Shown here piece after piece: positions 23,574-35,752 of a stretch of 64,000 nt of DNA. The number at the start of each line of letters is the position of its first letter. Positions within the stretch are counted from its first letter, which is position 1. Under the pieces are notes generated by a model. It did no database searches. It was not told where the DNA came from and saw only the letters and a list, made by a program, of their open reading frames with translations. The position numbers were made by a program, and so were the translations under genes. This DNA comes from Mya arenaria (taxonomy: Eukaryota > Mollusca > Bivalvia > Myida > Myidae), in the NCBI RefSeq assembly GCF_026914265.1, contig NC_069124.1, forward strand, positions 88,188,915 through 88,252,914, written 5' to 3'.

Positions 23574-25798
23574 ATGAGGAGAGAGGTGTATGTTTTGCTG
23601 TTTCTCGGCTTTGTGGGTAAGTTTTCTTCCGACTATTATCTGCATAAATTTGATGACAGAGGGCCAACAAAATCAACCCTAAAACTATGTCAGTATAAAC
23701 GTAATTGCAGGCTATTTCCTCTAAGCTTGTTTGGGTGTCTTTGTTGGTGCATACGTAAGAATCGATCTACGTTAAATAATGTACAGAAAAAAACTTTGTC
23801 ATTCATCCACATAAAATTACTAACACAAGGTTTAGTTTAGTATATATCAAACTTCAGATCCCGACATCACAATTATGTTAAACAATCTCGTATACAATGT
23901 TTATACTATATATATATGAGTTTGTTTAAATAACATAATACATAATGGCACCGAAACGGATTGAAACGAAATGAGAGTTTAAAATGTTTCTCTTAATGTT
24001 TTTGGTTAAAAATTGAAATACATTCTTTCTTGCAATAAAGCAATACTATTGGTTTGTTTTGAAATCAATACACCCATTATTTACATAAATTATTAAGCAA
24101 GGTATTATCAAACTATTGTGTAATGCAACTCCACAGGGAGTCTTCTTGTACACATAATTATAATATATATATATACATGTAGCGCATTTAAATAAAGCAT
24201 GAGCCAACATGGGCATCAAGTTCCCTTTCGCAATATTTGCTTTAATATAAGCATGCTTCAAATAGTGAATGAGGTGAACGGTTCACTTCCCTATGCCCAT
24301 TTCTACAATTCTCAAAGATGTGCGTTTCTCATTGTAGCGGTGTGTGCGAGGTCCCCACCAGAGGACAAGCGTGACCATGATGACTGTGAGTGTAACGAGG
24401 ACATGTATCACCATGGAGACCGCAGTGACGTCGATGCCCGGGACGACTCGGACTCGCATGAAGATGAAACTGATGGACACATGGACTGGGAGACTATGAC
24501 GGAGGAAGAAAAGAGAGAACTCATGCGTCGTAAACACGAGCACCACGAGGAGAACCGAAAATGCTGCGAACACCACTGGTTAGTAGTGCTCTATTAGTTT
24601 ATTTCGTACTGACAGTTTTAGCTGAAACGAATACAGAAGCGCATGAACATCAGTGCGAAATTCCATAACAGGGGATTCTTGTACTTGTAACACTAACTGT
24701 AACCAGATATGGAGCGCCTACCTACATCTTAAATCACTGATAAAACGTGAAAGTATAATATAGAAAGTAGTTTGATAGCAAATAAAGTTGTGTGCGTGAA
24801 CCTATAACTGGGTCAATAAAAACCCATCAGGATAAGGAGAAATCTCGTCATCACATTCTTTGTACAGTATCTATATGTGTTTACATTCCACATGTTTCAT
24901 AATGAGTTCACACTGACGTGTTATCCTATATGTTTCACCAAGTACGAGATGGCAAGGATCTTGCATCCATAATTGTGAATCAGAAAATAATCTGCTTGTT
25001 GCCAATGACAACTTCAGCTTTATTAAAAACAGAATAGTAGAAGCAACGAATATGCTTAACAATGCATAGTTGCAAACAATCCTACGTATACTATTTATCA
25101 GAATAATTAATCTGTAATTGATAGCTCTAACATTTTCAAGTCGAAGAAATGAATAGTTTGCATTTGAAGTCATCCTGCAAGGTATGTCTTTTTTAAAAGT
25201 GTCAAGGAACATCACTGGTTTTATTGCCCCTACAGGAGATTGGGAGTATTCATAGTTCTCCCAATTATATTTACAAAGGTGCACTATCTTATTTGATGAG
25301 ACTGTGTATATTCCCCCGTGTTTTCTTTCGTGACAGGGGAAAGAAGAAGATTGTCATCGCTCTGGCCTTCTCCTCCGTCGCCCTCGTCATCATCGCCGTC
25401 GTTGTCGGCTACTGTTGCTACAGAAAACGTTGTAAGAAAAACTGCAAGACGACACCGGATAGCAAATACAAAGGTGCGCATTTGGAATTGACTTCTTTGA
25501 CAAAATGCTTCATTAGCCAGCAGCTGTTAAATCGGTTGGAATGTTCATGCTCGCCTTTGAATGCTTTTCATTTTTGACCAATCTAGATTATTCCCATGTT
25601 TTTTATTCAGAGTCAGTATCCCAAATACTGTCTGTGCCGCCAGTAGAGACGGTTTCCGGGGAGAAGAAGTACCCACTTCCGGAAGGTGACATCGCGACTT
25701 CCGGTTCCCCGCCTCCCCCGTACACCACCCTGCCCGAGCATGGCGTTGTCCTCGTGTCACCTCCCCCGTACCAGACGTACCCTACACCCGCACACTGA
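23574..25798 (+). CDS. Single-pass membrane protein, acidic/His-rich ectodomain, PPPY cytoplasmic tail (202 aa)
   Basis: Four exons join in phase: 23574-23616 (donor G|GTAAGT), 24338-24578 (acceptor CATTGTAG, donor TG|GTTAGT), 25337-25473 (acceptor GTGACAG, donor G|GTGCGC) and 25611-25798 (acceptor TTTATTCAG, stop TGA). The 609 nt encode 202 residues. Residues 1-18 are a signal peptide (MRREVYVLLFLGFVAVCA). Residues about 19-95 form a highly charged ectodomain rich in Asp, Glu and His with a few cysteines (CEC, CCEH). A transmembrane helix spans about 100-122, followed by YCCYRKRCKKNC. The tail ends with two WW-domain-binding PPxY motifs (PPPY at 175-178 and 191-194). This architecture resembles the Shisa/WBP1/CYYR-type adaptors, which recruit WW-domain proteins such as NEDD4-family ligases. 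That is family knowledge; membership here is inference. An AATAAA lies 69 bases after the stop. Confidence 0.82.
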
Positions 25799-25866
25799 AT
25801 TATGACAGTTGTTCCGTGGTTTTGAATTTTAAATATTGTATGTGAAACACTCTCTTTCTTGAATAC

Positions 25867-25872
25867 AATAAA
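25867..25872 (+). terminator. Polyadenylation signal AATAAA of the PPPY membrane protein gene
   Basis: A canonical AATAAA lies 69 bases 3' of the TGA stop at 25796-25798, which supports the last exon and the strand. A GT-rich stretch (TTGTCTGTATGTGAGTATAT) follows about 15 bases later, as expected for a downstream element. Confidence 0.75.
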
Positions 25873-25899
25873 GCTCCGTAAACAATTGTCTGTATGTGA

Positions 25900-27150
25900 G
25901 TATATATGTGAACTGTTAACTTACGAGGAACAATAATGAGGCTGCGTTAGACATTTGGGTGCAGATTTACATGTAGACAGGACTGAAGCTATGTTGTGTT
26001 TTGAAATTTGAGATGTTATTTCCTGCTGGTTCAGAGATTTTGTTGTTTGTCTCCTTTTTAATACATGTTTGTTATTGTGGTTTCATTAAAATCTTTCAAA
26101 ACTGATGTTTGTTCTGAAAAAGTTTGCAGCGTATTTATTGAACAGGGTTGTTCGACACAACCTCGACACTCACAACACAAAATGCCTATTAATAGTAACA
26201 AGTGTCGTCTGCCTCTTTACCACCAAAAATATAGTTTGAGAAAGTGCGGACTATATAAATTGCAAACTATGTTTCCAATAACCGAGCTAGATTTGACAAA
26301 ACAAGAAGCAATCATAACGCAATATCTATTTTAATCATTTAATTTGTTGAACTTAGATAAAAATAATAATAAAGTAGTATCCCTGCGCCCCAAAACGAAT
26401 GAAAATTTAAACGTGAACAAAGAATTACTATTCACTCAAAGCGCTTCATTTTATCACGTGACATAATGATCTCATCCCCTGCGCACACTTTCCCCGCTTA
26501 AAACATCACGTGATAGCCCACGTGGGAATAACAAACGCACGCCATTTTGGCATGCACGTACTAAAGTGCTGACGAGTTAGCTGACGATAAAGAATTAGAA
26601 GAGAGTTGCTGACCATATCGACAAAGAAGGAAAAACAAAGTTTTGAAATTAAAGATTTTCCAGACTTATTTTGTTTAATTTGTTTTATATACTTCTTATA
26701 GTGTACGTAAAGACGGATGTTTGTGTATTTTGATTTGAAAATGGCATTTTATTGAAATGAATTGAGTTATTTTTTTGCTAGTTTGGTGTAAATATGAGAA
26801 AATATCACGGATTTAGTAACTTTTTTAGGTGTTTCGTTAACAATTGTTTGAAAGCAATTATTTTAATTTTGATCATTTTAATATTGGAATTTAACGGGAA
26901 ATTTGTCTTGGCTCAGTGCATTTGTTTATTGTTAGAGTACATTATAAATGACAGGTTAAATAAGGCCTTTTGAACCTTCTTATTGAGTGAGAAATCTGAC
27001 AGCCAAAATCGTTCTCAATCTAAAGTATGATCACCTAAAACAATGAAAACAACATTCAAATTTTGAATGACGCATTTTGCCGCAATTGTGAAATTGGTTA
27101 TTGCGTTATATGAAGACAAATTATCCGAAACGGGTAAATATTCACATAGG
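25900..27150. other. No gene recognised apart from an E-box cluster
   Basis: AT-rich intergenic DNA. An open stretch near 26065-26334 has no recognisable domain and no exon signals. The CACGTG cluster at 26455-26524 is the only organised feature. Confidence 0.45.
26455..26524. promoter_or_regulatory. Cluster of three CACGTG E-boxes
   Basis: CACGTG occurs at 26455-26460 (within TCACGTGAC), 26507-26512 (within ATCACGTGAT) and 26519-26524 (within CCCACGTGGG), each in an extended palindrome. The DNA around it is locally GC-richer. CACGTG is the core site of bHLH-leucine-zipper factors such as USF, MYC/MAX and TFEB/MITF. The cluster could be a promoter or enhancer, but no adjoining first exon could be identified. 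Confidence 0.4.
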
Positions 27151-27152
27151 TA

Positions 27153-27216
27153 CGGTCGATAGCCTAAACTGGTCGCAGATCCAGAGGTCATTTCAAGTTC
27201 GAATCTTGCTGCCGAC
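27153..27216 (+). repeat. tRNA-like A/B-box sequence, possible SINE head
   Basis: TAGCCTAAACTGG resembles a polymerase III A box, and AGTTCGAATCT about 35 bases later resembles a B box with a CAAG/CTTG T-stem. The acceptor stem does not pair well, so this is not a working tRNA gene. It could be the head of a tRNA-derived SINE. Confidence 0.3.
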
Positions 27217-27424
27217 GAAAACCTTGCTCAAATTATATTTCAATAAATTAAAACCTACATCTCCAGTAAAGAGATCGCTATCGGCGTGTAATAAGTACCA
27301 CACTTGCGTTTAACAACCTAATAGACATGAGGTTATAATCATTGACCAGTTACAAAATATGCTTACTATATTCATATTGACAGAACACTTGTAACATATA
27401 ATTGGTTTACAAATCTTCTGGAAA

Positions 27425-28767
27425 AATACATTTGATTACTTCAAACACGGACATAAACACCATGTATACATGACCATTTATAGGTCCGTGTTACAAAGTT
27501 TAAAGACACAGCTTATGGGTATTGATTTTGTTTCCAGTAAATTGGCGGGAACATTCGTTATATCAAATATTTATAACTCTGGCAGATAACCGACTACCTT
27601 AGTTATAGTACATGTTTGCAATAGTTTAAGGAATGAATTGCGGGATGATGTAAATCCCGCAATTCATTACTTATATTTACACCAATAGTTCATTATTTCA
27701 TTTTAGAAGTGTTAAAAAATACTTCATTTCATTAAAGAAATTCTTTTTCTCACCTATTCTGTAAACAGAACGACCCGACTGTGACTGGAAATGTTTTATC
27801 AAATGACGTCATTACGTGTGAAAAGATCAGCCACTTGAAATCACTTTTAAACGTAAAATTGAAACTCTTATGACAACACGATATTTAACATATCATATAT
27901 TAACACTGTCTTAAAGTTATTTTAATTTCTATGGGACCTGCTGCCACAAAACAAACAATAACAAGATGAACAAGTTTCATGTATATTGTAACATTATGCG
28001 ATGATTCGCGATCCGAACATATCCGAAGAAGCCGCGTTCATCCGATGATAACGCAATTTTCGAAAGGCAGTTCATTTAAGGAATGGAACTTTAGGTGTAA
28101 ATATAATTATAACAGAGAACGCTACGGTGCCTTTATTCAGCAACGTAAAATAGAATCGGTGCATTTATTAAACAATCAAAGACGCATTTTGTCTGCTTTT
28201 TCAGCCGAGCACGTTCATTAATGTATTCCAAATGTTGGCCATGATAAGTCCATGACCTCTTTCGAGTTTAAGGTGAACATATCAAAGTCAAAGATCATAA
28301 TAAAAAAAGACTGAGCATTGCCCTATGGACATCAACGTTTAAAGAAGATTTTTTGACAAGTAGATGATGAAAATTGATTTTGAGGTCAAATTTACTGTGA
28401 TCGAAAGTAATTAAATGTTTTCTATTAATACCTCATAGACTGACCTTTTTATTCTGTTTACACAATGCATATACATGTATGGCTTCTCCAATTGATAACG
28501 GCTTTCAGTTGTTTTATTACTTAAATATATTTTTCAATGGCAGCGAGTTGACTCCGGTAGATGTGAGATCCGTAAAGCGTGACAAAGTATCCCAAGTTGT
28601 CGCGAATATCGCGAACTATTGTTTATAAAGTTATTAAGAAGCCCACACAATTATTATATCTTCGGAGACCATCACATATAGATTGGTTAATTGCGTAAAA
28701 AACTAATGATTCGTCGTCAACCTTCATTTATTTTGAATGGTTAAAAAAGTCCCGACGGATTTTTGGA
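27425..28767 (+). repeat. Duplicated 5' flank of the receptor gene (displaced copy)
   Basis: This stretch matches 57257-58081, the DNA immediately upstream of receptor copy 2. Shared landmarks in the same order include TTTATAGGTCCGTGTTACAA, GACACAGCTTATGGGT, TATACATGTATGGCTTCTCC, GTCGCGAATATCGCGAACTA and TCCCGACGGATTTTTGG. About 560 bp (27615-28175) is absent from the other copy. The homology stops exactly at ATTTTTGG (28767). In copy 2 that point is followed at once by TATCGGAATCGAC, a sequence found for copy 1 only at 35753. The segment is therefore the ancestral promoter-side flank of copy 1. Confidence 0.88.
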
Positions 28768-29168
28768 CTAGGGCACTTGTGGCCTAGTTAATAGCCATAA
28801 ATGCGATACCTGCATTCTCAAGCCGCATCTGGGGGTTCACTGACGTAATGTATTCATACGCTGTATTTTGATTGGATTGCGGTTAGCGAATTTGAATAAT
28901 CAAAGTAGTACCAGAACTGATTACAATGAAAACATCCAATAAAAATAGTTCTCCTAACAATTCAAGCTAACTGTATGCTCTTTTAATGAAGCACAAGAAA
29001 TTCATGCGTAGCGAGTGAGTTAATCGGGTTAACTACATGAATGTTCGTGCATACGGTCAGATTATATGTGCAATAAGAATATAAACATACTGGAAAAGCA
29101 CACATCGAAATTTTCCCGTTCAAAGCTCTGTATTGATAGACTGTTACCCTCTTTCTCTTTCATCCGAA

Positions 29169-29664
29169 ATGAAACCAGTATCAGCTAACCGCGGTGCCCG
29201 TCGCGCATTCGAAATGTCTTGTGAATTCATACGTAAAGCGAATAAAGCGTGCGGTCTAGGTAGAAAACAACCAGGAAAGTTGGTTTAAAAAAGTATTGTT
29301 ATCCTTTGTATAGAATGTTGGTATTCCGAAGTCGGTCCCTGTTCTTTTTTTCGACATAATTTGCATGTTTCCGTGATATTTCCTTTTCGATACAAAGTTT
29401 TAACTAATCATCGCGAGGCACTTTTTTTTTTTTTTTAAAACAACATGATTTTTGGTATTTATTGTTCAAATACTATTAATGTTAACTAAAAACCATATGC
29501 CGCGTACCTGTATAACTTTATATTTTTTAGGAAAAGTAAATAAGGGTACCAGTCTACTTATTGACCTCAAAATGTACTCTGATCAGAGCGTCCGAATGAT
29601 TCAGACATGTATGTTATCACTACTTCCGGATGCTGATGATGTGAATTTCATAGTGTTTTATTGA
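29169..29664 (+). CDS. Weak two-exon candidate, 74 aa
   Basis: An ATG at 29169 opens a 91-nt frame ending at a donor-like CTAG|GTAGAA (29259). A pyrimidine-rich acceptor (TATTTTTTAG) at 29530 begins a 134-nt frame in the matching phase, ending TGA at 29664. AATAAA follows at once (29668-29673). The predicted protein is basic at the N-terminus (MKPVSANRGARRAFEMSCEF) and has no recognised domain. Phase agreement alone would occur by chance one time in three. Confidence 0.2.
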
Positions 29665-30057
29665 GGAAATAAAGCCGACATTGAATGATTACCACCATCA
29701 AACGGATTTATTTTCAACTTACCGTGGGTAGCATTTTTAATTTGACACGTAAATTTTCAAGCAATACAAGTTCGTTTGAAAAAATAATGTAATTTCAATT
29801 TCGCAAAATGGAGATAAAAAATATCAAATATGCGCATACTTATTTATGAAGTTTCATTCTAAATGAGGCCAAATGTATTGATATGTGCACAGCATCTGTG
29901 AATAAGATGATTGTTTACCTATGTGCATAGAAAAGTCTTGGAGCCACTCTCAGTGTAAGTACATAATAACTTTATACATTTTGTTCAATGATATGGTGAT
30001 AAGCCATCGCCTTTGATAAAACAATCTTGCATGCTCAATTTTGATTTCCTCTCTTAT

Positions 30058-30476
30058 AATGCACCAGTCAATTGTTACCACAGCCCCCTCGGGGATATAC
30101 CGGGAAAAAGGGCTGTGTTATTACCTTTCATGTGTCCTCGTAGCTATTATATAAAAGAACTTCAGCGAACACATTATATATTGACTTCTTGGACGTGTTG
30201 TAAACATCAACAAAAAAATATCAACATTAAAGTTATGGAAGCCAGAACTAATGTCCTCTCAATGCCGGGTGATTGCGGTGGTTTTGTCTTCCCTCAAAAT
30301 ATATCAGGGAATTGCTCTTACCTTAGATCCCCTGGGTGCGGGGACGTTATTCACGGGATTTTACCACCAGTTCGTCCTCCCAGGGTAGGGATTTTACCGG
30401 GGATTGGCTGGACCGAAAGTCAAAGTACCTGCTATTCCCTTGGGGAGGGGGCGTGGTTACAATTGACTGGTGCATA
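30058..30476. mobile_element. MITE family 2, copy A
   Basis: Terminal inverted repeats AATGCACCAGTCAATTGTTA and GGTTACAATTGACTGGTGCAT bound a GC-richer interior with GGGGATATACCGGG and GACCGAAAGTCAAAGTACC. The family has four copies in this window (30058, 30934, 46902, 50414). It is non-coding; the 171-codon open frame across it is a by-product. Confidence 0.85.
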
Positions 30477-30933
30477 CTTTACAAGTTCTTTTTCTGAAGA
30501 CACTTTGTACTCACTTTTTGTTTTCTAGCCAAGAATGAAAATCAAAAATCAGTCAGAGATACAGTATGGTGATGCATTGTTGTTGATAGATCAATATAAA
30601 TTTGTGAAATATTTGAGGGAAATGTATTTAGTTAAATAAGTGTAACTCTTGAGTTTTATTTTACATTGCAGTGCCGAATATTGTGGAGATAGAATTGAAT
30701 TTGTATTAATTAATCAGTTGACTTGTGGCGTTTAGGGAACAAAATTAAAATCAAAATATTCAATAAAGTTCCCTTATCACCCAATGTTGTGGAATAGTGA
30801 AGTAATGAAGATTTAACCTCACAACAGTCTTTCTCAAATGCTGAACATTCATGCTTTTGTATGCTTAAGAATAACTAACCTCGCGATGTCAGACCAGAAA
30901 TCATCTTCACATGAGATCGGATCACCATGGATC

Positions 30934-31232
30934 ATTATGCAGTCAATTGTAAATACGCCTCTTACAACCGGGGGTATACCGGGGATAGCCGGCGAAATGG
31001 GCCATGTTTTTACCTTTCAGGTGGCCCCGCAGTGCCGGGTCTTCCCGGAAAATACAGTGTGGATGGGGCTTAACCTAATGTCACTTGGGTGCAGGGGCAT
31101 TTGGTGGGGACTTTACCATCAGATTATCTCCATAGCGCGGGGATTTTAGCTGGGGTTGGCTGGACCGAAAGTAAAAGTCCCCGCTATTCCGGGACCGGGG
31201 GGGGGGCATGGTTACAATTGACTGATGCATTA
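30934..31232. mobile_element. MITE family 2, copy B
   Basis: The left end TTATGCAGTCAATTGTAAAT and right end GGTTACAATTGACTGATGCAT match the family 2 termini. The interior shares GGGGGTATACCGGGGATAGC and GGACCGAAAGTAAAAGTCC with copies C and D. It lies 460 bp from copy A in the same orientation. Confidence 0.85.
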
Positions 31233-32207
31233 GCTTGTGTATTCAGATAAAGTTAAGAATATATATTTATTTATATAAGTTATACTTTGCAATCTAAATC
31301 AAAGATTTGAAAAAGGTATCCTGTATCAATAAATGCAAGTATACATAAATGACTGTGCAAATCTTTATGTATCATCCAAATATGAGTACCTTGCAGGGTG
31401 AATGTTATTTGTTATACTAAGTGAGCTTTCAAGATTACCTTTCAAATCGCATACACAATGCAGTTTGAAACCTGGATAATTAAAACAAATATTGGTTGTA
31501 GACCATAACTATTTAATAGTTGATAAGTCACATACATTATAAGGTACAGTTTAAAGGGGCTGTACTCAGTTAATGATGAAAAAGCAAAAATTTAAAGAAA
31601 ATTGTAGAAAATTGACATAAACTTTGTATCGATGTGTACAATTAATGCATTGAAACTTACTACCTGATGATCCCCATAGTTTACAAATGATTTATTCATA
31701 GCAGTTATTTCGTGTTTTTCCAACAAAAAAATATTACTAGGTACATGTATATCTACCGAGTAGAATTCATTCCTTATGCGTGATCTGCCGTTGATGTTAT
31801 TACATGATATTAGCGAGTTAGGTATACATCTGGAAAATTCCACCCAGTAAAAGTCAGTCTTCATAGCATAGTAGATACGACACTTCACTGCATTTTTTTT
31901 TCATTTTGGTATTTTATTTACAATAACGATATCAAAGAGTAAAATATTTTATTAAAAAAGTGTCCTTAGATTCGTTACAGGAAAAAAAAACTTTTTGGTG
32001 CCAATCTGGTGTACAGTCCCTTTCATAAACAACAAGTGAAGCCAATGCTGTATTAATTTGAGACAAACAAAAAGAAGACAGCACAAAATTCAAAAAGGGT
32101 GACTAATGTGAGAATACCTTACATAATTTATAAATTTGCATGCGATTCAGACAATTTTAAAGCTCGAAATCACAAAAAATCATTCCCTTGAATTATTCCT
32201 GTCAGAG

Positions 32208-32549
32208 TTTAAGCTGCACTCTCACAGATTTACTGTTTTTACAACTTTTTTGGAAAGAGCAAATTTCATCTTCAAACAATGATATCAGATTACTGACAAA
32301 CAATCAGCTCGTAGTTTGTCATATTTCCTTTCGAAAATTAATGTTTTATGGCTTAAACCGTTACTAACAGTTTAAGAATAATGCTTAAAACATCATTTTT
32401 TTAACTTTAATATAAAAATCTGCCATCTAAATTTTTGTCAGCAGTCTTATATAACTAATTTCCATGGATTTTCGCAAAAATTGGCTCGTTCCAAGACAAC
32501 AAATAAAAAAGTTGTCAAAACGTTCAATGTGCGGGAGTGCAGCTTTAAA
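32208..32549. mobile_element. Palindromic MITE, family 1, copy 3
   Basis: The termini GTTTAAGCTGCACTCTCACA and GGGAGTGCAGCTTTAAAC are inverted copies. The interior is the reverse complement of the 20075 copy (CAGCAGTCTTATATAACTAA and GGCTTAAACCGTTACTAACA). It lies inside the 7-kb interval that separates receptor copy 1 from its old 5' flank. Confidence 0.85.
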
Positions 32550-34360
32550 CTCATAATAAAATTTCAATGCACTGCATTTGACATAATTTTAAACAGATGA
32601 AAAAATGTTATTTTTAAAAAGCACAATATATCCTTTATGTGACCTTACATTATAATGAATTTATTCAGATCATAATTAAGTGACTTTTCTTGCACTCAAA
32701 TGTGAACAAGTCAAAGCTTGGGATCGAACACTAAATGAAACAAGAATGAAATGAAATGAATCACAAAATATCATCAAAATTATACACACAAATGTTCTTT
32801 GATATACAAAAAAAATGAAACTTTTTAGACTTTCAAAAATTTAACATTTACTAAATACGGTTATATAAAATGATGAATACATTTGTAGGATTTGATAACC
32901 TGCTAGATGTAACTCGGCTTCGTTCATTTTTCTAAATTTTCTCTCAGTGATGAGGAATAAATTTTATTCACTGCAGTCGTTTTCTAAGTTTATGAAAATA
33001 AGAACAATTGAAACAATTCATTAACTACTGTTGATCAGTGCAGATTGTGGGAGGTCATGGTTGATTTCAATGAACCACCAATAAGCCCTGCCAAAATTGG
33101 ATACTGATTGGTCAGTCAGGTGCTTTTGGTAGGCATTATTAGCACGAATGTTCATTTTAACCATCATTTATGAATGTTTACAAAATCATTGAATATTGAA
33201 ATAACAAGCAAAATGTTAGTTTGAATGATGAAAGCCATGAAATATGTGAAGTTTTCCAAAAGAGACCAGTTTTTCAGCTTGTGTAAATAATGAGAAAATT
33301 GTTAAGTAAAATTATTTATGTGTATCAGGAAAATGTTGAAATCTCATGTTTAGGCCTATAGTAATCATACTTGATTGCTATGTTATTGGCACTTATTGCA
33401 ATATGTTTTATTCATTGCAATATTTATGTAAAACATTAATTATTATGTTGACTTAAGTTTGAAGATAAGAACTAATGGTATAGGTGATGTGAGAATGATC
33501 TCGTAAGTCTTTAAAACCACTTTTGGTATTGTGAGTTTTTTTGCTGCAGTCTTGTTCAGTTTAGCTTTTGAAGATTTTCCAGCTGTCTAGAAAGACTATG
33601 TCAAACCCTGACAAGATATAATTTCTTGTCTTTTCAAATTAACAACTTGGCAATGGTTTTATCATAACATAGGATATTGGTTTTAAAGAACATGTTAGTG
33701 TTTTTGTATGTGGAATGAAATATTATAAGTGGCACTAAATTGAACATAATTTATAGTTCTCATTGATATTACACAAAGCCCCAAGTACATGTTGATCTAA
33801 GATTTAAGGCTTGGATGGAGTCAGGGCAAGAAAAATGCATGTTAATACATTGTACTTTCCAACGCAAGAACTGTTTGTTTATTCAAGTAAATAAAGCAAT
33901 CCCCACACCAAGGAACTGCAGTATTGCTTAACCAGCTTAATTGACATTATGAGTTGGAGTTCAAATTACTGCAATTAAAGGCACATCTAGTTTACAGAAT
34001 TATTCAAACTCTGATTTAGCAACCTTAGTTATATGAACTACTTTTGCGAAATGAAAGCTTTTTTAGATTTACAAGGACGGGTGAAAAGTATTTGCCAAAT
34101 GTACTGCAATACCTGATACCTGTTGCCTAGGAATCCAACAAATTCTTGGCACTTCAAATGTTACAGTACTATTCAATTTGGAGTGCCTGAAAAGAAAGCT
34201 TTTTGATCCTACATTCAACATCTTCTTTCTGTATGACATATTGGACCAGGAGAATCATGAACCTACAACCTTTTGCATCTATTGAGATAGGGAGCGTTCA
34301 GGACAGTGACAGAGGACAATACAAGAATGGCCAACTGCTGCATTTATTGAGTTATCTAAT
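32550..34360. other. No gene recognised
   Basis: AT-rich DNA (about 1.8 kb) with stop codons in all frames and no transposon ends that could be identified. Confidence 0.5.
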
Positions 34361-34364
34361 GCAT

Positions 34365-35370
34365 ACAAATTAAGACGGAGAAAACAATTCTTAATTTTTC
34401 CAAACTACTTCCTTAAGCATCTTGTATGTAGTTGTCTTTTACAATGATTGTTCAAAGTTACAATGGCCCTGTGGGTTAAACATGATCTGTCCACAGGGTA
34501 ACATGTTTTGTACATAATAGGGTTATAAGTACTGCATTTTGATCCAGGAGGTTGTATTCAACTCAAGTAGATTTTTGCAGATTTGGATTTCACAAGGCAC
34601 AAGCCGAGTAAAATCAAAATCTACAAAAAACTACCAGAATCAAATATGACATTCGGCCATATCCGGATCAAAACGCAGTACTAATAACCCTTTTATTATA
34701 TACATTACTGATTAGATCACTTAGAAGCAACATCTTTGCATAACAAATTTCATTTTAAGGATGCACTCATTGCTTTAATGACGTCAATTTAATATTGCGC
34801 AACATACTTGTTATGACGTGATGTCACAAGGGTGGTATATATGGCCGTATTGAACTGGAGCGGAATATGGGTTAAAGTATTTTGTGATATGTATTGCATG
34901 TGGATTGATGATGGGTATATAATAAAGAATAAAATTATGTTTGGTATTCCATTCTCACTAGCAGTGTGATTAAATGCTGACACCATGTTATGAAATTTGA
35001 TGATCAAAGTATTTAAAAGACATTTCAATATTTCATACTTTAAAAACGATATTCATCTCATCTTAGTCTACTCAACTTGCTTTGCTATGTACAAAAGTCT
35101 GCAGCAGTAATATGAATAGCATTAGACAGAAGGCAGTGCTTAGTATTCATCAACAGCACTAAGTTATCATGGTAACATGTTATATGAATTGAATACCAAG
35201 CACAAATTAAGAGGGAGAAAATAATTCTTCACTTTTTAAATAAAAACTACTTCCTAATAGCATTGTGTAGTCTGACATAGGTGTACAATGTAGATGTATT
35301 TTACAAAGATTGTTCAAAGTACGGTCCTGTGGTTTAAAGCTCCCCTGAAAAAGAGGTGACAGGTTTTCTA
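34365..35370 (+). repeat. Diverged direct repeat pair
   Basis: 34365-34515 and 35200-35370 share, in the same order and orientation, ACAAATTAAGA(C/G)GGAGAAAA, AACTACTTCCT, ATTGTTCAAAGT and a GTCCTGTGGTTTAAA-like block. Both copies are non-coding and moderately diverged. The pair lies just upstream of receptor copy 1. Confidence 0.6.
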
Positions 35371-35752
35371 TATAGTATATAATTACATCATTGAAAATCT
35401 TCCCTGAAACTGCAAATAACAGACCTTTGATATAAAAGGATTTGATCAAATTAAAGAGGTATGTGTGCCAACCACGTAAATTAATTTGTACAAGTCTGAT
35501 TTAACGACTTTGAGAAATTCAAAAGAACTATGACTTTATCTGATTTAACGCTTTAGCCCCCCCCCCCCCACACTTAACTTGATTTTTCAAATTTCTTTGC
35601 AGCTTGCAAGCAGTTTTAGTCTAAAGTTTAAGCTAGCCCATCAAACAGTGACCCCTTTTAATGTGAGCCGATTTTGTCAATGCTTAGAACATGGTTGTCA
35701 ACATTCCCCTAAATGAAGCCCTAGTCCATCAGTGCTTTCTGCACTTTGATTG

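Larger units (their letters stand above)
28768..35752. other. About 7 kb present only between copy 1 and its ancestral 5' flank
   Basis: The interval interrupts the homology between the two receptor loci. It contains two MITEs of family 2 (30058, 30934), one of family 1 (32208), a diverged direct repeat (34365-34515 and 35200-35370) and a weak two-exon candidate (29169-29664). GGACTAGGGC at the left junction (28766-28775) reappears inverted as GCCCTAGTCC at about 35718-35727, and TTGG borders both junctions. This could be an inserted element with imperfect ends, or sequence lost from copy 2 by deletion. No transposase was seen. Confidence 0.7.

Noticed and set aside
27153-27216. A functional tRNA gene
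   Set aside because: A- and B-box-like motifs are present, but the acceptor stem does not pair, so only a SINE-like origin is kept as a weak call.
30013-30528. 171-codon open frame on the plus strand
   Set aside because: Most of it lies in MITE family 2 copy A, whose other copies do not keep the frame.
28766-35727. The 7-kb interval as one transposon bounded by GGACTAGGGC
   Set aside because: The inverted 10-mer does not coincide with both homology breakpoints and no further terminal pairing was seen, so it may be chance.
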